A stretch of 64,000 nt of DNA from SZAS-7 sp964514655 (GCA_964514655.1 CAZEQY010000003.1:118513-182512); one strand, 5' to 3'; positions 16,291 to 25,459 are shown, numbered from the stretch's first letter. Notes: a model not told the origin generated them from the letters alone. Numbers and translations are program-made.

Positions 16291-17634
16291 ATGATCCCTT
16301 TTATTCAGCCGCCATCTCCACCTTCTTCTAATGGATCAACAGCTACTACACACGCCCTAGCAGGTGACCAAAAGACTATGGGGTTTTTATTAGGAAAGCT
16401 CATACGAAAAGGCTATGACTATTTTTTCCCTCCTGCTCCTGATGAAACTGATAAGCCAGCAAAGTCCATTCCAATTTTTAATGACGTAACAGAGGGAATA
16501 CTGAGCTTGATGGGACCATATCAGCCCTTGCCCAAAACAACAAAATGGGCAGTAGTTTCCGGTCAGTCTGTTTCAGGAATGATGGCTAGTATAGTTCTTG
16601 CTAAAGCGGGATATCAGGTTGACGTATTTGACGTTCGCTCCGCATTTACGCGAAACATACAGTGGGCGGGACGCCAGGCATTAGTGGATACACTTGCTGA
16701 TATAGATTCTACTCTAGATGACCTTTTTGTCGAACACGTTGCAAAGCCCATTTATGAAGGCTCTATTCACGTAAAAGATGAAAGTCGCCGTGTAAAAAAA
16801 CACGAAGGCTTACGAGAGGGAGACCCCTCGCAACTACCTACAAACGGATCTCATATGATGAGTTTTCCTTCCGTTATGACACTTGAAGCAAGAGTATTTG
16901 AGGAGTTCCTTAGCAAGTATATACAAACCTTCCCAAACATATGCCATCATACTGAATCGATAACCCTCGAGCAAAATGGCGAAACTTTTGCTGTAACCAA
17001 ACATGGAACTCCAGATCTTGTTGTTGTAGCTGAAGGCGCAAGTAGCAGAACCCGAAACGCTCTTGAAATACAATCTATCCCTCTGACAGAAGCGCGAAGG
17101 CAAATTGCCGGTGCTATCGGTATTGATAGCAAGGGCGTTATGATTAAACAGTGGAAAACAGAAAAAGGCATGCATATGCTTACCGGGGCGATAGGACATG
17201 CAGGTCTAAATAAAACATGGATAGTGGCAGATATCGACTCCACAATAGGCGCTGAACAAACAAAAATCGACGCCGAATTTAGGCGACTTGCAGCCGAAGT
17301 CCTTGAGATACCAATAGAAAGAGCAAATGCGTTAGAAATTTATGGTCCCTCTGATGGAAAACCTGTCTCCACATTTTACTTACAACAAGCGATTTCAAAA
17401 ACAGCCGCAGTTGGTAATAATGTCATTTTTATAGGCGACACAGTAGGACATTGCCACTGGAGCGTAGGTGGTGGAATGCAAGTAGCTGCAGTAAGCCATA
17501 TACACCGTCTGAAAGAGTTTCTTAGCGATTTAGCCTTTGGCGACTCTCTAAAAGTTGCCCTTAAAAATTATTCTGATGGCGTATTAGAAGACACAAAGGC
17601 CTGGTGCGAACTTGGCGCTCGTGATTTTTATTGA
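16291..17634 (+). CDS. FAD-dependent monooxygenase/oxidoreductase
   Basis: A 447-residue flavoprotein of the PHBH-like (FAD_binding_3) fold. After about 85 residues of Pro/Ser-rich leader comes the dinucleotide-binding strand WAVVSGQSVSGMMASIVLAK with GxSxSG in place of the usual GxGxxG, ending in VDVFD (the ribose-binding acid). A middle motif reads VVVAEGASSRTRNAL (the D/E-G-x-x-S-x-x-R element), and the second FAD motif is IFIGDTVGHCHWSVGGGMQV. Such enzymes hydroxylate aromatic or isoprenoid substrates; the substrate here is unknown. AGAAGG lies 5 bases before the ATG. Its stop overlaps the convergent gene by 7 bases. The long N-terminal extension before the FAD domain is unusual. Confidence 0.75.
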   Translation: MIPFIQPPSPPSSNGSTATTHALAGDQKTMGFLLGKLIRKGYDYFFPPAPDETDKPAKSIPIFNDVTEGILSLMGPYQPLPKTTKWAVVSGQSVSGMMASIVLAKAGYQVDVFDVRSAFTRNIQWAGRQALVDTLADIDSTLDDLFVEHVAKPIYEGSIHVKDESRRVKKHEGLREGDPSQLPTNGSHMMSFPSVMTLEARVFEEFLSKYIQTFPNICHHTESITLEQNGETFAVTKHGTPDLVVVAEGASSRTRNALEIQSIPLTEARRQIAGAIGIDSKGVMIKQWKTEKGMHMLTGAIGHAGLNKTWIVADIDSTIGAEQTKIDAEFRRLAAEVLEIPIERANALEIYGPSDGKPVSTFYLQQAISKTAAVGNNVIFIGDTVGHCHWSVGGGMQVAAVSHIHRLKEFLSDLAFGDSLKVALKNYSDGVLEDTKAWCELGARDFY

Positions 17635-18269
17635 GATTTTACTACAAAAGTAGCCATAAAGGCTTTTTCTGGATCTATTTGAGCCTGGGCACGCTTAAGG
17701 GTTGTCACAACAGAATCCGGTGGCAGCTCTCCAATCGTTTTAAGCATGGGCATAAAGCTGTAATCAGGCAGCTTTTCTAAGATACGGGTAATTTCTTCTA
17801 AGAGCACCTTTTTTTCGGAGCAGCGACAAAGAAGAACGAGAAGTTGTTCAAGAACATCTTCCTTTTCATGTTCATCCGAAAGCATAAGGATCGTTTCAAG
17901 CAGCGCTGCAGCTTCATTTTTACCTTCTATAATCATCCGCAACAGTGCTATTGCCCGCATGCGCAACGTAAGGTTTGTAAGTATGTGGCGTATAGAATTT
18001 AGTGCATCAACTACCTGCTTTCGCTCATCAACAGGTATACCTTCAAGCATATTTAAAATACTATATCGCTCATGCGGCAAGACAATACCCTGCAACACAT
18101 CTTTTTCAACAAAAGACATCTTAGAAAAGCGCTCTTCTAGTTCACACACTATCCGTGCGGTTGGCGATATCATGATCACTTGGTCATTTGAAAAAAGTTT
18201 ACGCTTGAGATAGTATTTTGTCCACAGCCCTAGAATTGAAAAAGTCGTATTGGCATATGAAAAAAGCAT
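17628..18269 (-). CDS. Hypothetical helical (HEAT-like) protein
   Basis: About 214 residues, with no family recognised. It is strongly alpha-helical with repeating helices (FVEKDVLQGIVLPHERYSIL, VDALNSIRHILTNLTLRMRA, LLETILMLSDEHEKEDVLEQ) suggestive of HEAT/ARM-like packing. The start is uncertain. ATG 18269 gives a 13-base overlap with the divergent beta-helix gene; ATG 18173 would leave an 84-base intergenic space; a GTG at 18299 would overlap more. None has a strong ribosome-binding site. Confidence 0.55.
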   Translation of the reverse strand: MLFSYANTTFSILGLWTKYYLKRKLFSNDQVIMISPTARIVCELEERFSKMSFVEKDVLQGIVLPHERYSILNMLEGIPVDERKQVVDALNSIRHILTNLTLRMRAIALLRMIIEGKNEAAALLETILMLSDEHEKEDVLEQLLVLLCRCSEKKVLLEEITRILEKLPDYSFMPMLKTIGELPPDSVVTTLKRAQAQIDPEKAFMATFVVKSQ

Positions 18270-19633
18270 ATCTACTTTGTTTGCTACTAGCTTTGTCACT
18301 CTCTGCAGAAGAATATCGCATCACCCTGCCTGGCACCTATATCATCAGTAAAGATATCGACTGGCAAGCAGGCGGCCCCGATCGCACTCTTATCACAATT
18401 GCTGCAAGTAATGTCACACTTGATGGTGATGGGCGTACACTTAGGCAAATGGATACAAAGTTCAAGCATGCTACTGGAATTTGCATTGAAGAAGGCGTGA
18501 GCGATGTAACAATCCAAAATCTGATCTTATCAGAGCTTTCTGGTGGTGGCATCTTGTCTTTTGGTAACAATGAACGCATAACCGTCAAGGGCTCTACAAT
18601 CGCAAACTGCGGCTATAGCAGTCTTAAAGAGGGCTTTGGAATACGTTTTGATGGGCCCATAAAAGATGTACAAATAGTAGACTGCCGCTTTGTAGAAATG
18701 GGCATTCTACGATCAGTAGAGCCCGCCCGTTACGAAAAAGCAACAGTGGCGATACAAGCGAGTAATGGGTCAAATCTCCTCGTTAAGGGGTCTACGATCG
18801 ATGGATGCGTAGGAAGAAATTCAGCCCAAGCAATCGCCCTTACAGCTATATCAAACGCAAAAATCTCAGATGTATTTATTACAGATATCTTTTCTGCAAA
18901 AAACGCTAAAGGAATTGTTACAGACAACGTCGATGGCGAAGTTATCGACTGTCACGAAGCATCTATTCTCTCAAACATCCACCCTGTTCGCTTTGGCTAC
19001 TATTTAGATACACATCCGAGCGTAAAAGATGATGTGCCGGATGATGATGGCTATGTTATTGAAGCCTGCCACATCAAGAATGTTATTCCAGATCATCTTG
19101 AAAATGAACCTTTGCTTTTTCAGGAACATCCCTGGAGAGAATTTAGGACTCTCGGAAGGCTCGTTGCGCATAACTCACATATAAAATCCAAAACTTCGGC
19201 GCTCTATGCAAAGTGGGTAGAGCTCTTTTGTAAACAGGTCTTGGGAGTTGAAGTACGGGTTGTAGCGGGCTTTGCCAACTTGTATACTCATGGCGACACG
19301 CCACTTCCGGCCCATAGGGATCAGTATAAAAAGTGGGTAATTGGATTAAGTTTTGGCGAGATGCGCACCTTAGACTTTGTGCCAGACAATCCAAAAAAAG
19401 AGATTTTGTCCTATGTCATGGAATCGGGGGACATATTTTTATTTGCTCCCGATGTCAACAACCACTACCAACACCGCATGCTTGCTGAACCAGAAAAAAC
19501 AGGTAGGCGAATCAATCTTAGCTATTTTATAGACATCCTCCCCGGTCAAGATTGTACGAAATTGCTTAATCCTAGAGCGTTTACCAAAGAAGAAATCCCA
19601 ACACTCCAAATGACAGAAGCTCTTGTTGACTAA
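18257..19633 (+). CDS. Exported right-handed beta-helix protein fused to an AlkB-like 2OG-Fe(II) oxygenase
   Basis: A 458-residue protein starting at MKKAYLLCLLLALSLSAEEY, a signal peptide likely cleaved near residue 17. Residues 20-270 form a parallel beta-helix of the NosD/pectate-lyase type (ITIAASNVTLDGDGRTLRQM, ISFGNN-like turns and VQIVDCRFVEMG rungs). The C-terminal third carries the AlkB-family signature: H353-x-D355 in LPAHRDQYKKW, IGLSFGEMRTLDF, SGDIFLFAPDVNNHYQHRML with H406, and the 2-oxoglutarate-binding arginine near 417-418 in GRRINLSYFI. Iron and cosubstrate ligands are therefore intact. An exported AlkB-like domain is unusual. It heads a plus-strand group with the paralogous beta-helix and the GMC oxidoreductase genes. 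Confidence 0.75.
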   Translation: MKKAYLLCLLLALSLSAEEYRITLPGTYIISKDIDWQAGGPDRTLITIAASNVTLDGDGRTLRQMDTKFKHATGICIEEGVSDVTIQNLILSELSGGGILSFGNNERITVKGSTIANCGYSSLKEGFGIRFDGPIKDVQIVDCRFVEMGILRSVEPARYEKATVAIQASNGSNLLVKGSTIDGCVGRNSAQAIALTAISNAKISDVFITDIFSAKNAKGIVTDNVDGEVIDCHEASILSNIHPVRFGYYLDTHPSVKDDVPDDDGYVIEACHIKNVIPDHLENEPLLFQEHPWREFRTLGRLVAHNSHIKSKTSALYAKWVELFCKQVLGVEVRVVAGFANLYTHGDTPLPAHRDQYKKWVIGLSFGEMRTLDFVPDNPKKEILSYVMESGDIFLFAPDVNNHYQHRMLAEPEKTGRRINLSYFIDILPGQDCTKLLNPRAFTKEEIPTLQMTEALVD

Positions 19634-19687
19634 AATTTTAGTCATACATTAGCTTGTGTATACAACGAAAAAAAGGAGTTACATTAC

Positions 19688-21688
19688 ATGAAAAAATTGT
19701 ACCTGCTCGGCATCTTCTGCCTCGCATTTGGAGGGCATCTTTTTGCTCAGCCAAAAAAAAATCACTACAGCCCCAAACCGGCGCCTGTACGACATAAGCA
19801 AGTTGCACATGATAGACATCATCATCACCATCCTTCACAAAAAAATTGTAAATGTCACGATGTGACACTGATCACAGAGCGCGACATTAACTGCGCGTCA
19901 AATCAAAGAATCCAAGGCTATGTTATCGACACTCCAGGTAACTATAAGCTTTGTGAAAATATAAACTGGGCAGTTAATCGTCCATCAAGCTTTGCTATCA
20001 CCATCGCAGCTGACAATGTCACGCTCGATCTTGACGGCCACTATATTAAACAGCTAGACCCAACTCTAGGGGGAAATTTTGCCGTACAGGTAGCCGGTTC
20101 TAACTACAGCATTATCCAAAACGGCATTATCCAAGAGTGCTCAGGAGGAGCGGTTATTTTGCAGCCAGGCTCAACCGGCGCACTTATCGAAGGCCTCAAA
20201 TGCAACAGGTGCACCTATAATGGCGCTACAACTCTTATATTGCCTGACCTTCCAATTCCTATTGGCGGCTGGGCTTCTGCTATCTTTGTCAACGGTGCCC
20301 CTACAAATGCTGTAGAAGATGTTGTTATTCGCGACTGCATCATCACAGATAACGGCATTTTAGGTACTGCCCCTGTTTCGTTCCTCGGCACGATTTCAGG
20401 CACTACGCTTACGACAGAAGAAGTTCCGCTCTACCCCCTCACACCTGGTTTTCTGCTTTTAGGAGCGTCCGTCACTTCCGGCACTACAATTGTAGCAGGA
20501 TCTGGCACTTCATACACAGTGTCACCATCTCAAACAGTAGCTGTAGCTGAAGAAATGACCGTCCTAGATCAGTCAGGACAATTTGTTTCACCAAACCCAA
20601 GCCTATTTGTAGGGGTGTCAGCGATCTTTACATACTTTAGCTCAAATGTAACTGTAGAAAACTGCATTGTAGATGGCCACTTTGGCTACCAAATAGCATT
20701 TGCTGTAGAATTTTTCTTCTCTTCAGACATTTTTGCCTCAAATATTCATATAAACGATGTTGAGACCTTTGGTTTAGCAAAAGCGTTTCACTCCTTCCTG
20801 AGCGAAAACGTTCTAATAGAAGATTCTACAGTAAGTGGAATGACAATGAATGTTACTTCATTTGCCGCAAATGCTCCGCTTGGAAGCGGTGTAGAGGGGA
20901 CTAAAGTCTCAGGTGGTAATAACGTTATACTGCGCCGAGTATCCTACACCGGAGGCACAGTACAAACCGAAGTTCCAACAACACTTCTTAGCCCAGCTGC
21001 CTATCTTGACTGCGTTGGCTTTGTAGTAGACGGCCCTGGAGCGCCTGCTATCAATATTCTCGTAGAGGATTGCGAAACGACAGATATGCATAATGATGGA
21101 GGCCAGATATCTTTAAACCGCGCCTATGCTGCTGGCTTTAACATCATTTCAGAAGCTGGACCAATAGATGGGTTGCATATAACAGGCTCTCGCGCTTCAG
21201 ACATCAGCGCTCAAGTTGGCTGGGCCTTTGGTTTTGGAGCCGCTCCCGTACCTTCAGCAGTAGAAAACAATATTACGTATACAGACTGTTCTGCAAAGAG
21301 CATTAGTACTACAGATGATGGCGTCTATGCTGCAGGCTTTATTGTGAACAGCGCAAACAGCCAGGTGCATAATTGTATAGTACAGTACGTCACCGGTGAT
21401 GAAGCCTATGGCATCATCCTGGATACCGCAACTTTTGGCGGCGAAGCTACACGATGCGTCATTTCGGACAATCGCATCACAAACTGTGCAACCACGGGTA
21501 TAATCGACAACACTACAGCAAAAAACAGTGTTATCACAGGAAATTATGCCGCGCTAAATGGCCCTGGAGCTTCAGGGAACTATACTACGCTCAATGCCAA
21601 TGTGCCTATAGTAGTATGGAGTCCATACCTCACAACTCCAGCTCCTGCTACACCAAGCAGCCTGGATAACCTCGACATCCGAAATTAA
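19688..21688 (+). CDS. Exported right-handed beta-helix protein with His/Cys-rich linker
   Basis: A 666-residue protein with the signal peptide MKKLYLLGIFCLAFGGHLFA. A basic, His-rich linker (HDRHHHHHPSQKNCKCHD, about residues 41-58) looks able to bind metal ions. The rest is a long parallel beta-helix (ITIAADNVTLDLDGHYIKQL, VEDVVIRDCIITDNGIL, NVTVENCIVDGHFG and many similar rungs). Its first rungs match those of the neighbouring AlkB fusion (NVTLD-x-DG), so the two are paralogues. Residues of about 233-294 look like an inserted Gly/Thr-rich module ending in GTSYTVSPSQTVAV. A polysaccharide- or surface-binding role is likely for the fold, but no catalytic residues can be assigned. GGAG lies about 10 bases before the ATG. 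Confidence 0.75.
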   Translation: MKKLYLLGIFCLAFGGHLFAQPKKNHYSPKPAPVRHKQVAHDRHHHHHPSQKNCKCHDVTLITERDINCASNQRIQGYVIDTPGNYKLCENINWAVNRPSSFAITIAADNVTLDLDGHYIKQLDPTLGGNFAVQVAGSNYSIIQNGIIQECSGGAVILQPGSTGALIEGLKCNRCTYNGATTLILPDLPIPIGGWASAIFVNGAPTNAVEDVVIRDCIITDNGILGTAPVSFLGTISGTTLTTEEVPLYPLTPGFLLLGASVTSGTTIVAGSGTSYTVSPSQTVAVAEEMTVLDQSGQFVSPNPSLFVGVSAIFTYFSSNVTVENCIVDGHFGYQIAFAVEFFFSSDIFASNIHINDVETFGLAKAFHSFLSENVLIEDSTVSGMTMNVTSFAANAPLGSGVEGTKVSGGNNVILRRVSYTGGTVQTEVPTTLLSPAAYLDCVGFVVDGPGAPAINILVEDCETTDMHNDGGQISLNRAYAAGFNIISEAGPIDGLHITGSRASDISAQVGWAFGFGAAPVPSAVENNITYTDCSAKSISTTDDGVYAAGFIVNSANSQVHNCIVQYVTGDEAYGIILDTATFGGEATRCVISDNRITNCATTGIIDNTTAKNSVITGNYAALNGPGASGNYTTLNANVPIVVWSPYLTTPAPATPSSLDNLDIRN

Positions 21689-21702
21689 CAAAAGGAAGTA
21701 CA

Positions 21703-23448
21703 ATGTTTACAAAACACCTTTTAGGAACTTTACTGGCAGCATCTCTTGCTGCCACCTCCCTCCAAGGGAAGTCCTGCTCAGATAAAAAAGATGAATATGA
21801 TTATATCATCGTGGGCTTAGGAACAGCAGGATCAGTGCTTGCACGCGATCTTTCAGACCCGGTAAAGGGTAAATATAAAAATAGCGTGCTCGTTTTAGAA
21901 GCCGGCCAAAACCGCTCTGATGACCCTGTAGTCTATGAAGGAGAAAACTTTTTCTTTGACAATGGCGATTTACTTGCCTATGACTCTAAGTACGCTGTCA
22001 CAAAGCTATGTCCCGACCTCAACCCACTATTTGGCTACTTTCCAAACGAACAGTTTTCTTCTGGCAGAATGTGGTTTGGCTCAAGTTCTCACAACTTTAT
22101 GCTTGCAGGACGCGGCTCTAGCGATAGGTGGAACGACCTTGCTATTGCGGTAGGCGATAATCAATGGAGCTATAATAATCTGCTTCCACTGATGAAGTCT
22201 TTAGAGACCTATAATGGAGTTACCGACCAACCTGCTGATAGAGGCACAAACGGACCTTTGCAGGTGAGTCAGTATGGAGCGCCATTTTCTCCGGCAGACC
22301 CATTCATCACCGCCATTGACATAGTTACAGGAGCACCTGCTCAGCCTGACTATAATGTGCCAAGCGGCAATATAGCCACTTCACCTGGGCAGATCTATAA
22401 CTACCCGGATTTTAATACACGCTCCTACGCTTATGATTTTCTTCCAAACTCTATCCTGAGCTATCAAGGAAAGGGACAAAATGGAAGAAAATTATCCGTA
22501 CGATCAGGTACCTTTGTAAATCGCGTGATATTCAAAGGGACAAAAGCTGTTGGCGTTGAGTACTTTTTAGAAAACAACAGAAAAGGCCAAAAGGTCTATG
22601 CAAAAAAGAAGGTAATTCTTTGCGCTGGCGCTCCTTTTTCTGCGGCAATTCTACAAAGATCAGGCATTGGACCAAGCGATGTACTTTCAGATCCTAAGGT
22701 CAATATCCCGGTGCTTGTAGATAACCCACTTGTTGGAAGCGGTCTTAAAGAGCACTATGGCATTATATTTGGCATGACAGCGCCAGAAAATGCCATCCCA
22801 TACCCATTCCTTACCTGGTGCGATGGAAGAGACTATTTTGCACCTGCCGGAACAGGGGATGATATAAGAAGATTCCAGATTAACTACTTTCCTACAGCAA
22901 TCGTATTGCCAGCTGGCATACTATCAGCAGGAAGTATTAATCCATTCCAACCAAGTATCGGTGGCTTTGTATGGTACTTAAGACCAGAAAGTGCGGGAAC
23001 TGCCTATATCGTAGACAATAGCCCATTTACTCTGCCCGACATTCGCTTTAACCTCTATTCTGATGGCGATCTTACAGATACATCATCAGATTTGTCTGCC
23101 TCAGTTGCAGCATTTAAAATGGTAAAAGCAATTGCCGACGAAGCAGGGCTCACGATGCTCTATCCAGATGCATCGCACTTTGTAAGTGATGACATTCTCG
23201 CAAGCGACGCTGGTGGATGCATTAACTTCACGCAGCTTGCTATGACTAACCACTACACAAGCACATGCCAAATGGGTACGAGCATCGCAAACGGCGTTGT
23301 AAGTAGCAGCGACCTTCATGTGTTTGGCGTAAAGAACCTAATGGTTGCAGATTCAAGCATCTATCCATTCCCGGAAACAGCAAACACCTCCTGGCAGTGC
23401 TATGTAGCTGGCAGAAAGGCTGCTGAAATCATTAAATCGCAACACTAA
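21703..23448 (+). CDS. Exported GMC-family FAD oxidoreductase
   Basis: A 581-residue glucose-methanol-choline oxidoreductase. A signal peptide (MFTKHLLGTLLAASLAATSL) precedes the FAD-binding YDYIIVGLGTAGSVLARDLS and SVLVLEAGQN. GMC signatures follow: WNDLAIAVGDNQWSYNNLLP, KKVILCAGAPFSAAILQRSG and the C-terminal NHYTSTCQMGTS, in which the histidine is the expected catalytic base. The end matches NLMVADSSIYPFPETANTSW, with the partner asparagine. Such enzymes oxidise alcohols or sugars. The ribosome-binding site AAAGGAAG lies 14 bases after the beta-helix stop, so the two genes form an operon. An exported GMC enzyme would need FAD loaded before Tat export or uptake in the periplasm; no twin-arginine motif is visible, which is odd. 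Confidence 0.88.
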   Translation: MFTKHLLGTLLAASLAATSLQGKSCSDKKDEYDYIIVGLGTAGSVLARDLSDPVKGKYKNSVLVLEAGQNRSDDPVVYEGENFFFDNGDLLAYDSKYAVTKLCPDLNPLFGYFPNEQFSSGRMWFGSSSHNFMLAGRGSSDRWNDLAIAVGDNQWSYNNLLPLMKSLETYNGVTDQPADRGTNGPLQVSQYGAPFSPADPFITAIDIVTGAPAQPDYNVPSGNIATSPGQIYNYPDFNTRSYAYDFLPNSILSYQGKGQNGRKLSVRSGTFVNRVIFKGTKAVGVEYFLENNRKGQKVYAKKKVILCAGAPFSAAILQRSGIGPSDVLSDPKVNIPVLVDNPLVGSGLKEHYGIIFGMTAPENAIPYPFLTWCDGRDYFAPAGTGDDIRRFQINYFPTAIVLPAGILSAGSINPFQPSIGGFVWYLRPESAGTAYIVDNSPFTLPDIRFNLYSDGDLTDTSSDLSASVAAFKMVKAIADEAGLTMLYPDASHFVSDDILASDAGGCINFTQLAMTNHYTSTCQMGTSIANGVVSSSDLHVFGVKNLMVADSSIYPFPETANTSWQCYVAGRKAAEIIKSQH

Positions 23449-23462
23449 CCTCTCTTAACACT

Positions 23463-23493
23463 CACAGGTCATAAAAACCCTTTATGACCTGTG
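23463..23493 (+). terminator. Intrinsic-type terminator hairpin after the GMC gene
   Basis: A perfect 13-bp stem (CACAGGTCATAAA / TTTATGACCTGTG) with a 5-base loop lies 14 bases after the GMC stop. The T-tract after it is poor (TTGTATAC), so it may need assistance or act mainly as an RNA-stabilising hairpin. Confidence 0.65.
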
Positions 23494-23523
23494 TTGTATA
23501 CAAAATAATTATTTTATTATAAT
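23494..23523 (+). promoter_or_regulatory. Putative promoter of the 632-residue hypothetical gene
   Basis: TTGTAT (23494-23499), an 18-base AT-rich spacer and a perfect TATAAT (23518-23523) follow directly on the terminator hairpin. This gives a leader of about 27 bases before the ATG at 23557. Confidence 0.6.
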
Positions 23524-23556
23524 ATAGGGGTAGGCCTAGTTAGCATAGGAGCCCCC

Positions 23557-25455
23557 ATGGAAGTAAAGCCTGACGACGCAAGTGGCTATCAGCCTGGTGC
23601 GCCCATTTCAAGGCCCCCTCCTAACCCCAAAGATGCAAGTATTGACAAGGTGGCAGAGAGGGTATTAGGAGCCGAGCCCCTCTCCCTCACAGCAATACCC
23701 AAAACTAGCATTAGCAAGGTAACCCTTGCTGAGCTTTCTCCAATTCAACGAAAGGCCTATATTAGCTTTCTAAAAGAGCTTCCCGGGAACTGGAAGGGAA
23801 AGGAAAAATTTATACAGGGCGTAGAAAAAGAGCACGGCCGGCTCGAAGCACTTGAAAAAGAGGTATTTCAGGCCAAAATTACAGAAAAAGAGGCAGAATG
23901 GTGGGACTGTGTCGACTGTAGAGCAAATACCGGGGGTGGGCATGTCTTTGATTATACCTATAAACCCGAGAGTCGACAAAGATCACAGCAAGATATTTAT
24001 CCGGCAGGTGAACCTGATGAAACCGCCGTTATTAACTGGTATCTACTAAAAAATGACGAAAAACAAAAGCCACTTCCTGAATCAATAGCAAAAAAGCTAG
24101 GGGAAAAAGAAGTCCTCACACTTGAACAAGCCTACGCTAAATATGGCGTAAAGCTTATCGAAGCATCTCGCAACACAGATTGTGAAGAGACTGCCATCGT
24201 GCTTTTTCTTAATGATCTAGGTATTAAAGCATCCCGGGATGAACAGCACGCATATAAGCTTGTTCTCACTTTGCCTGACTGCGATGCGCTTCAAGTGCGC
24301 TGGAATGCCTTGCGAGAAAAAAATCCACAGCTTCCTCCACTCACCTTTAAAAACTCTGCAGGCATTGCGGGAAATCTAGAATTCACATACGCATTTCTTA
24401 CTGCTGATAGCCTAATTTCAGAGGGTAAAGAGCACGTTCATGATGTTGTCCTCCACGTAACAAGGCTTATTAGAGCCATATTAAGAAACCCTGAAAAGTA
24501 CTCTAAGGACCATTTTGAGGCAGTTAAGGCTGTTGGAGATCGCTATAACCGCCTCCTTGCACTAGAAGCAAACACCAAAAATGTGGCAAATGATTGGGGC
24601 TTTACAGAGCGGGACTTTGAGATACTAGAAACATCCCTTGGAGCGGCTGTAGACATACATACTGCAACTGAGACTGTCCGCGCTACCAAAGAGGGCTTTG
24701 CAGATTCTACAAGCTCCATCTTTAGGTTTGAAACAAGCATGCAAGTGTGGGCTAAGAATAAGCTCGGCCCTGATGTGCTTTCGAAAGCGCCGATATTATG
24801 GAATAGGCTAGAGGCTGCAACAAGCCCTCTTTTTGGCTATACTGTCCAAATCGATGACATGGAAGCAGACCATCTACTACGAGATGAGCCTATTGGCACC
24901 TCTCTGATAGCTGAACATGCATTCTATCTAAAATCTTTTTCTTTCGAAAAGTTCCAAGACACTCAGAAGGTTGCCTATAAGATCACCACTTCTGAAGATG
25001 GCATGATGCACGCACGCTTTACAATCGATGACAATACCTACGAAACAAGCGGCAAGAGCCATGGCGAGCTTATGAGCAAAATGTTACATGCCGCCACCAG
25101 TCACTTTCAGGCACAGCAAGTGCGGATGCAAAAGCTCCTAGATAGCTACCTGCCAAAGCTTAAAGCTATCGATTTTCGTACAGGCATGAAAGAACTGTCT
25201 AAGTTGCAGGATAAACCACCCGGAAGCCTAGTAATGCTACAAAAATCACGACAAAATAACCCCAATGCCTTTACCCTGCATATGAGATCAGGCAAGTGGG
25301 ATATCAACGAATATACAGTGACCCCAACCGTTAGGGATAAAACTATTGGCTTTACAGTTATCTGTGCCTATCCCCAGTATGACAAATTCTTCCCCGCAGA
25401 AACTGTGGATGACGTTCTCGTCGAAATAAAAAAAGATTTAGATCTAAACGCGTAG
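23557..25455 (+). CDS. Hypothetical 632-residue protein, possible SH2-like C-terminus
   Basis: No family recognised with certainty. The N-terminus (1-45) is Pro-rich and disordered, with no signal peptide. The middle is helical, with an acidic/Cys motif EWWDCVDCRANTGGGHVFDY. Two C-terminal stretches have an SH2-like outline. One, around residues 446-515, has PIGTSLIAEHAFYLKSFSF, then YKITTSEDGMMHARFTIDD, then SHGELMSKML. The other, around 558-628, has PPGSLVMLQKSRQNNPNAFT, then LHMRSGKWDINEYTV, then FFPAETVDDVLVEI. However, the phosphotyrosine-binding arginine of the FLVR motif is not present at the aligned position in either. A host-directed effector is conceivable. The gene has its own promoter, and AGGAG lies 5 bases before the ATG. 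Confidence 0.6.
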   Translation: MEVKPDDASGYQPGAPISRPPPNPKDASIDKVAERVLGAEPLSLTAIPKTSISKVTLAELSPIQRKAYISFLKELPGNWKGKEKFIQGVEKEHGRLEALEKEVFQAKITEKEAEWWDCVDCRANTGGGHVFDYTYKPESRQRSQQDIYPAGEPDETAVINWYLLKNDEKQKPLPESIAKKLGEKEVLTLEQAYAKYGVKLIEASRNTDCEETAIVLFLNDLGIKASRDEQHAYKLVLTLPDCDALQVRWNALREKNPQLPPLTFKNSAGIAGNLEFTYAFLTADSLISEGKEHVHDVVLHVTRLIRAILRNPEKYSKDHFEAVKAVGDRYNRLLALEANTKNVANDWGFTERDFEILETSLGAAVDIHTATETVRATKEGFADSTSSIFRFETSMQVWAKNKLGPDVLSKAPILWNRLEAATSPLFGYTVQIDDMEADHLLRDEPIGTSLIAEHAFYLKSFSFEKFQDTQKVAYKITTSEDGMMHARFTIDDNTYETSGKSHGELMSKMLHAATSHFQAQQVRMQKLLDSYLPKLKAIDFRTGMKELSKLQDKPPGSLVMLQKSRQNNPNAFTLHMRSGKWDINEYTVTPTVRDKTIGFTVICAYPQYDKFFPAETVDDVLVEIKKDLDLNA

Positions 25456-25459
25456 TAGA

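Noticed and set aside
13598..23448. Integrated phage or plasmid origin for the exported-protein cluster
   Set aside because: No integrase, transposase, phage structural gene or attachment repeat is visible; only one Thr/Gly-rich segment is reminiscent of phage modules.
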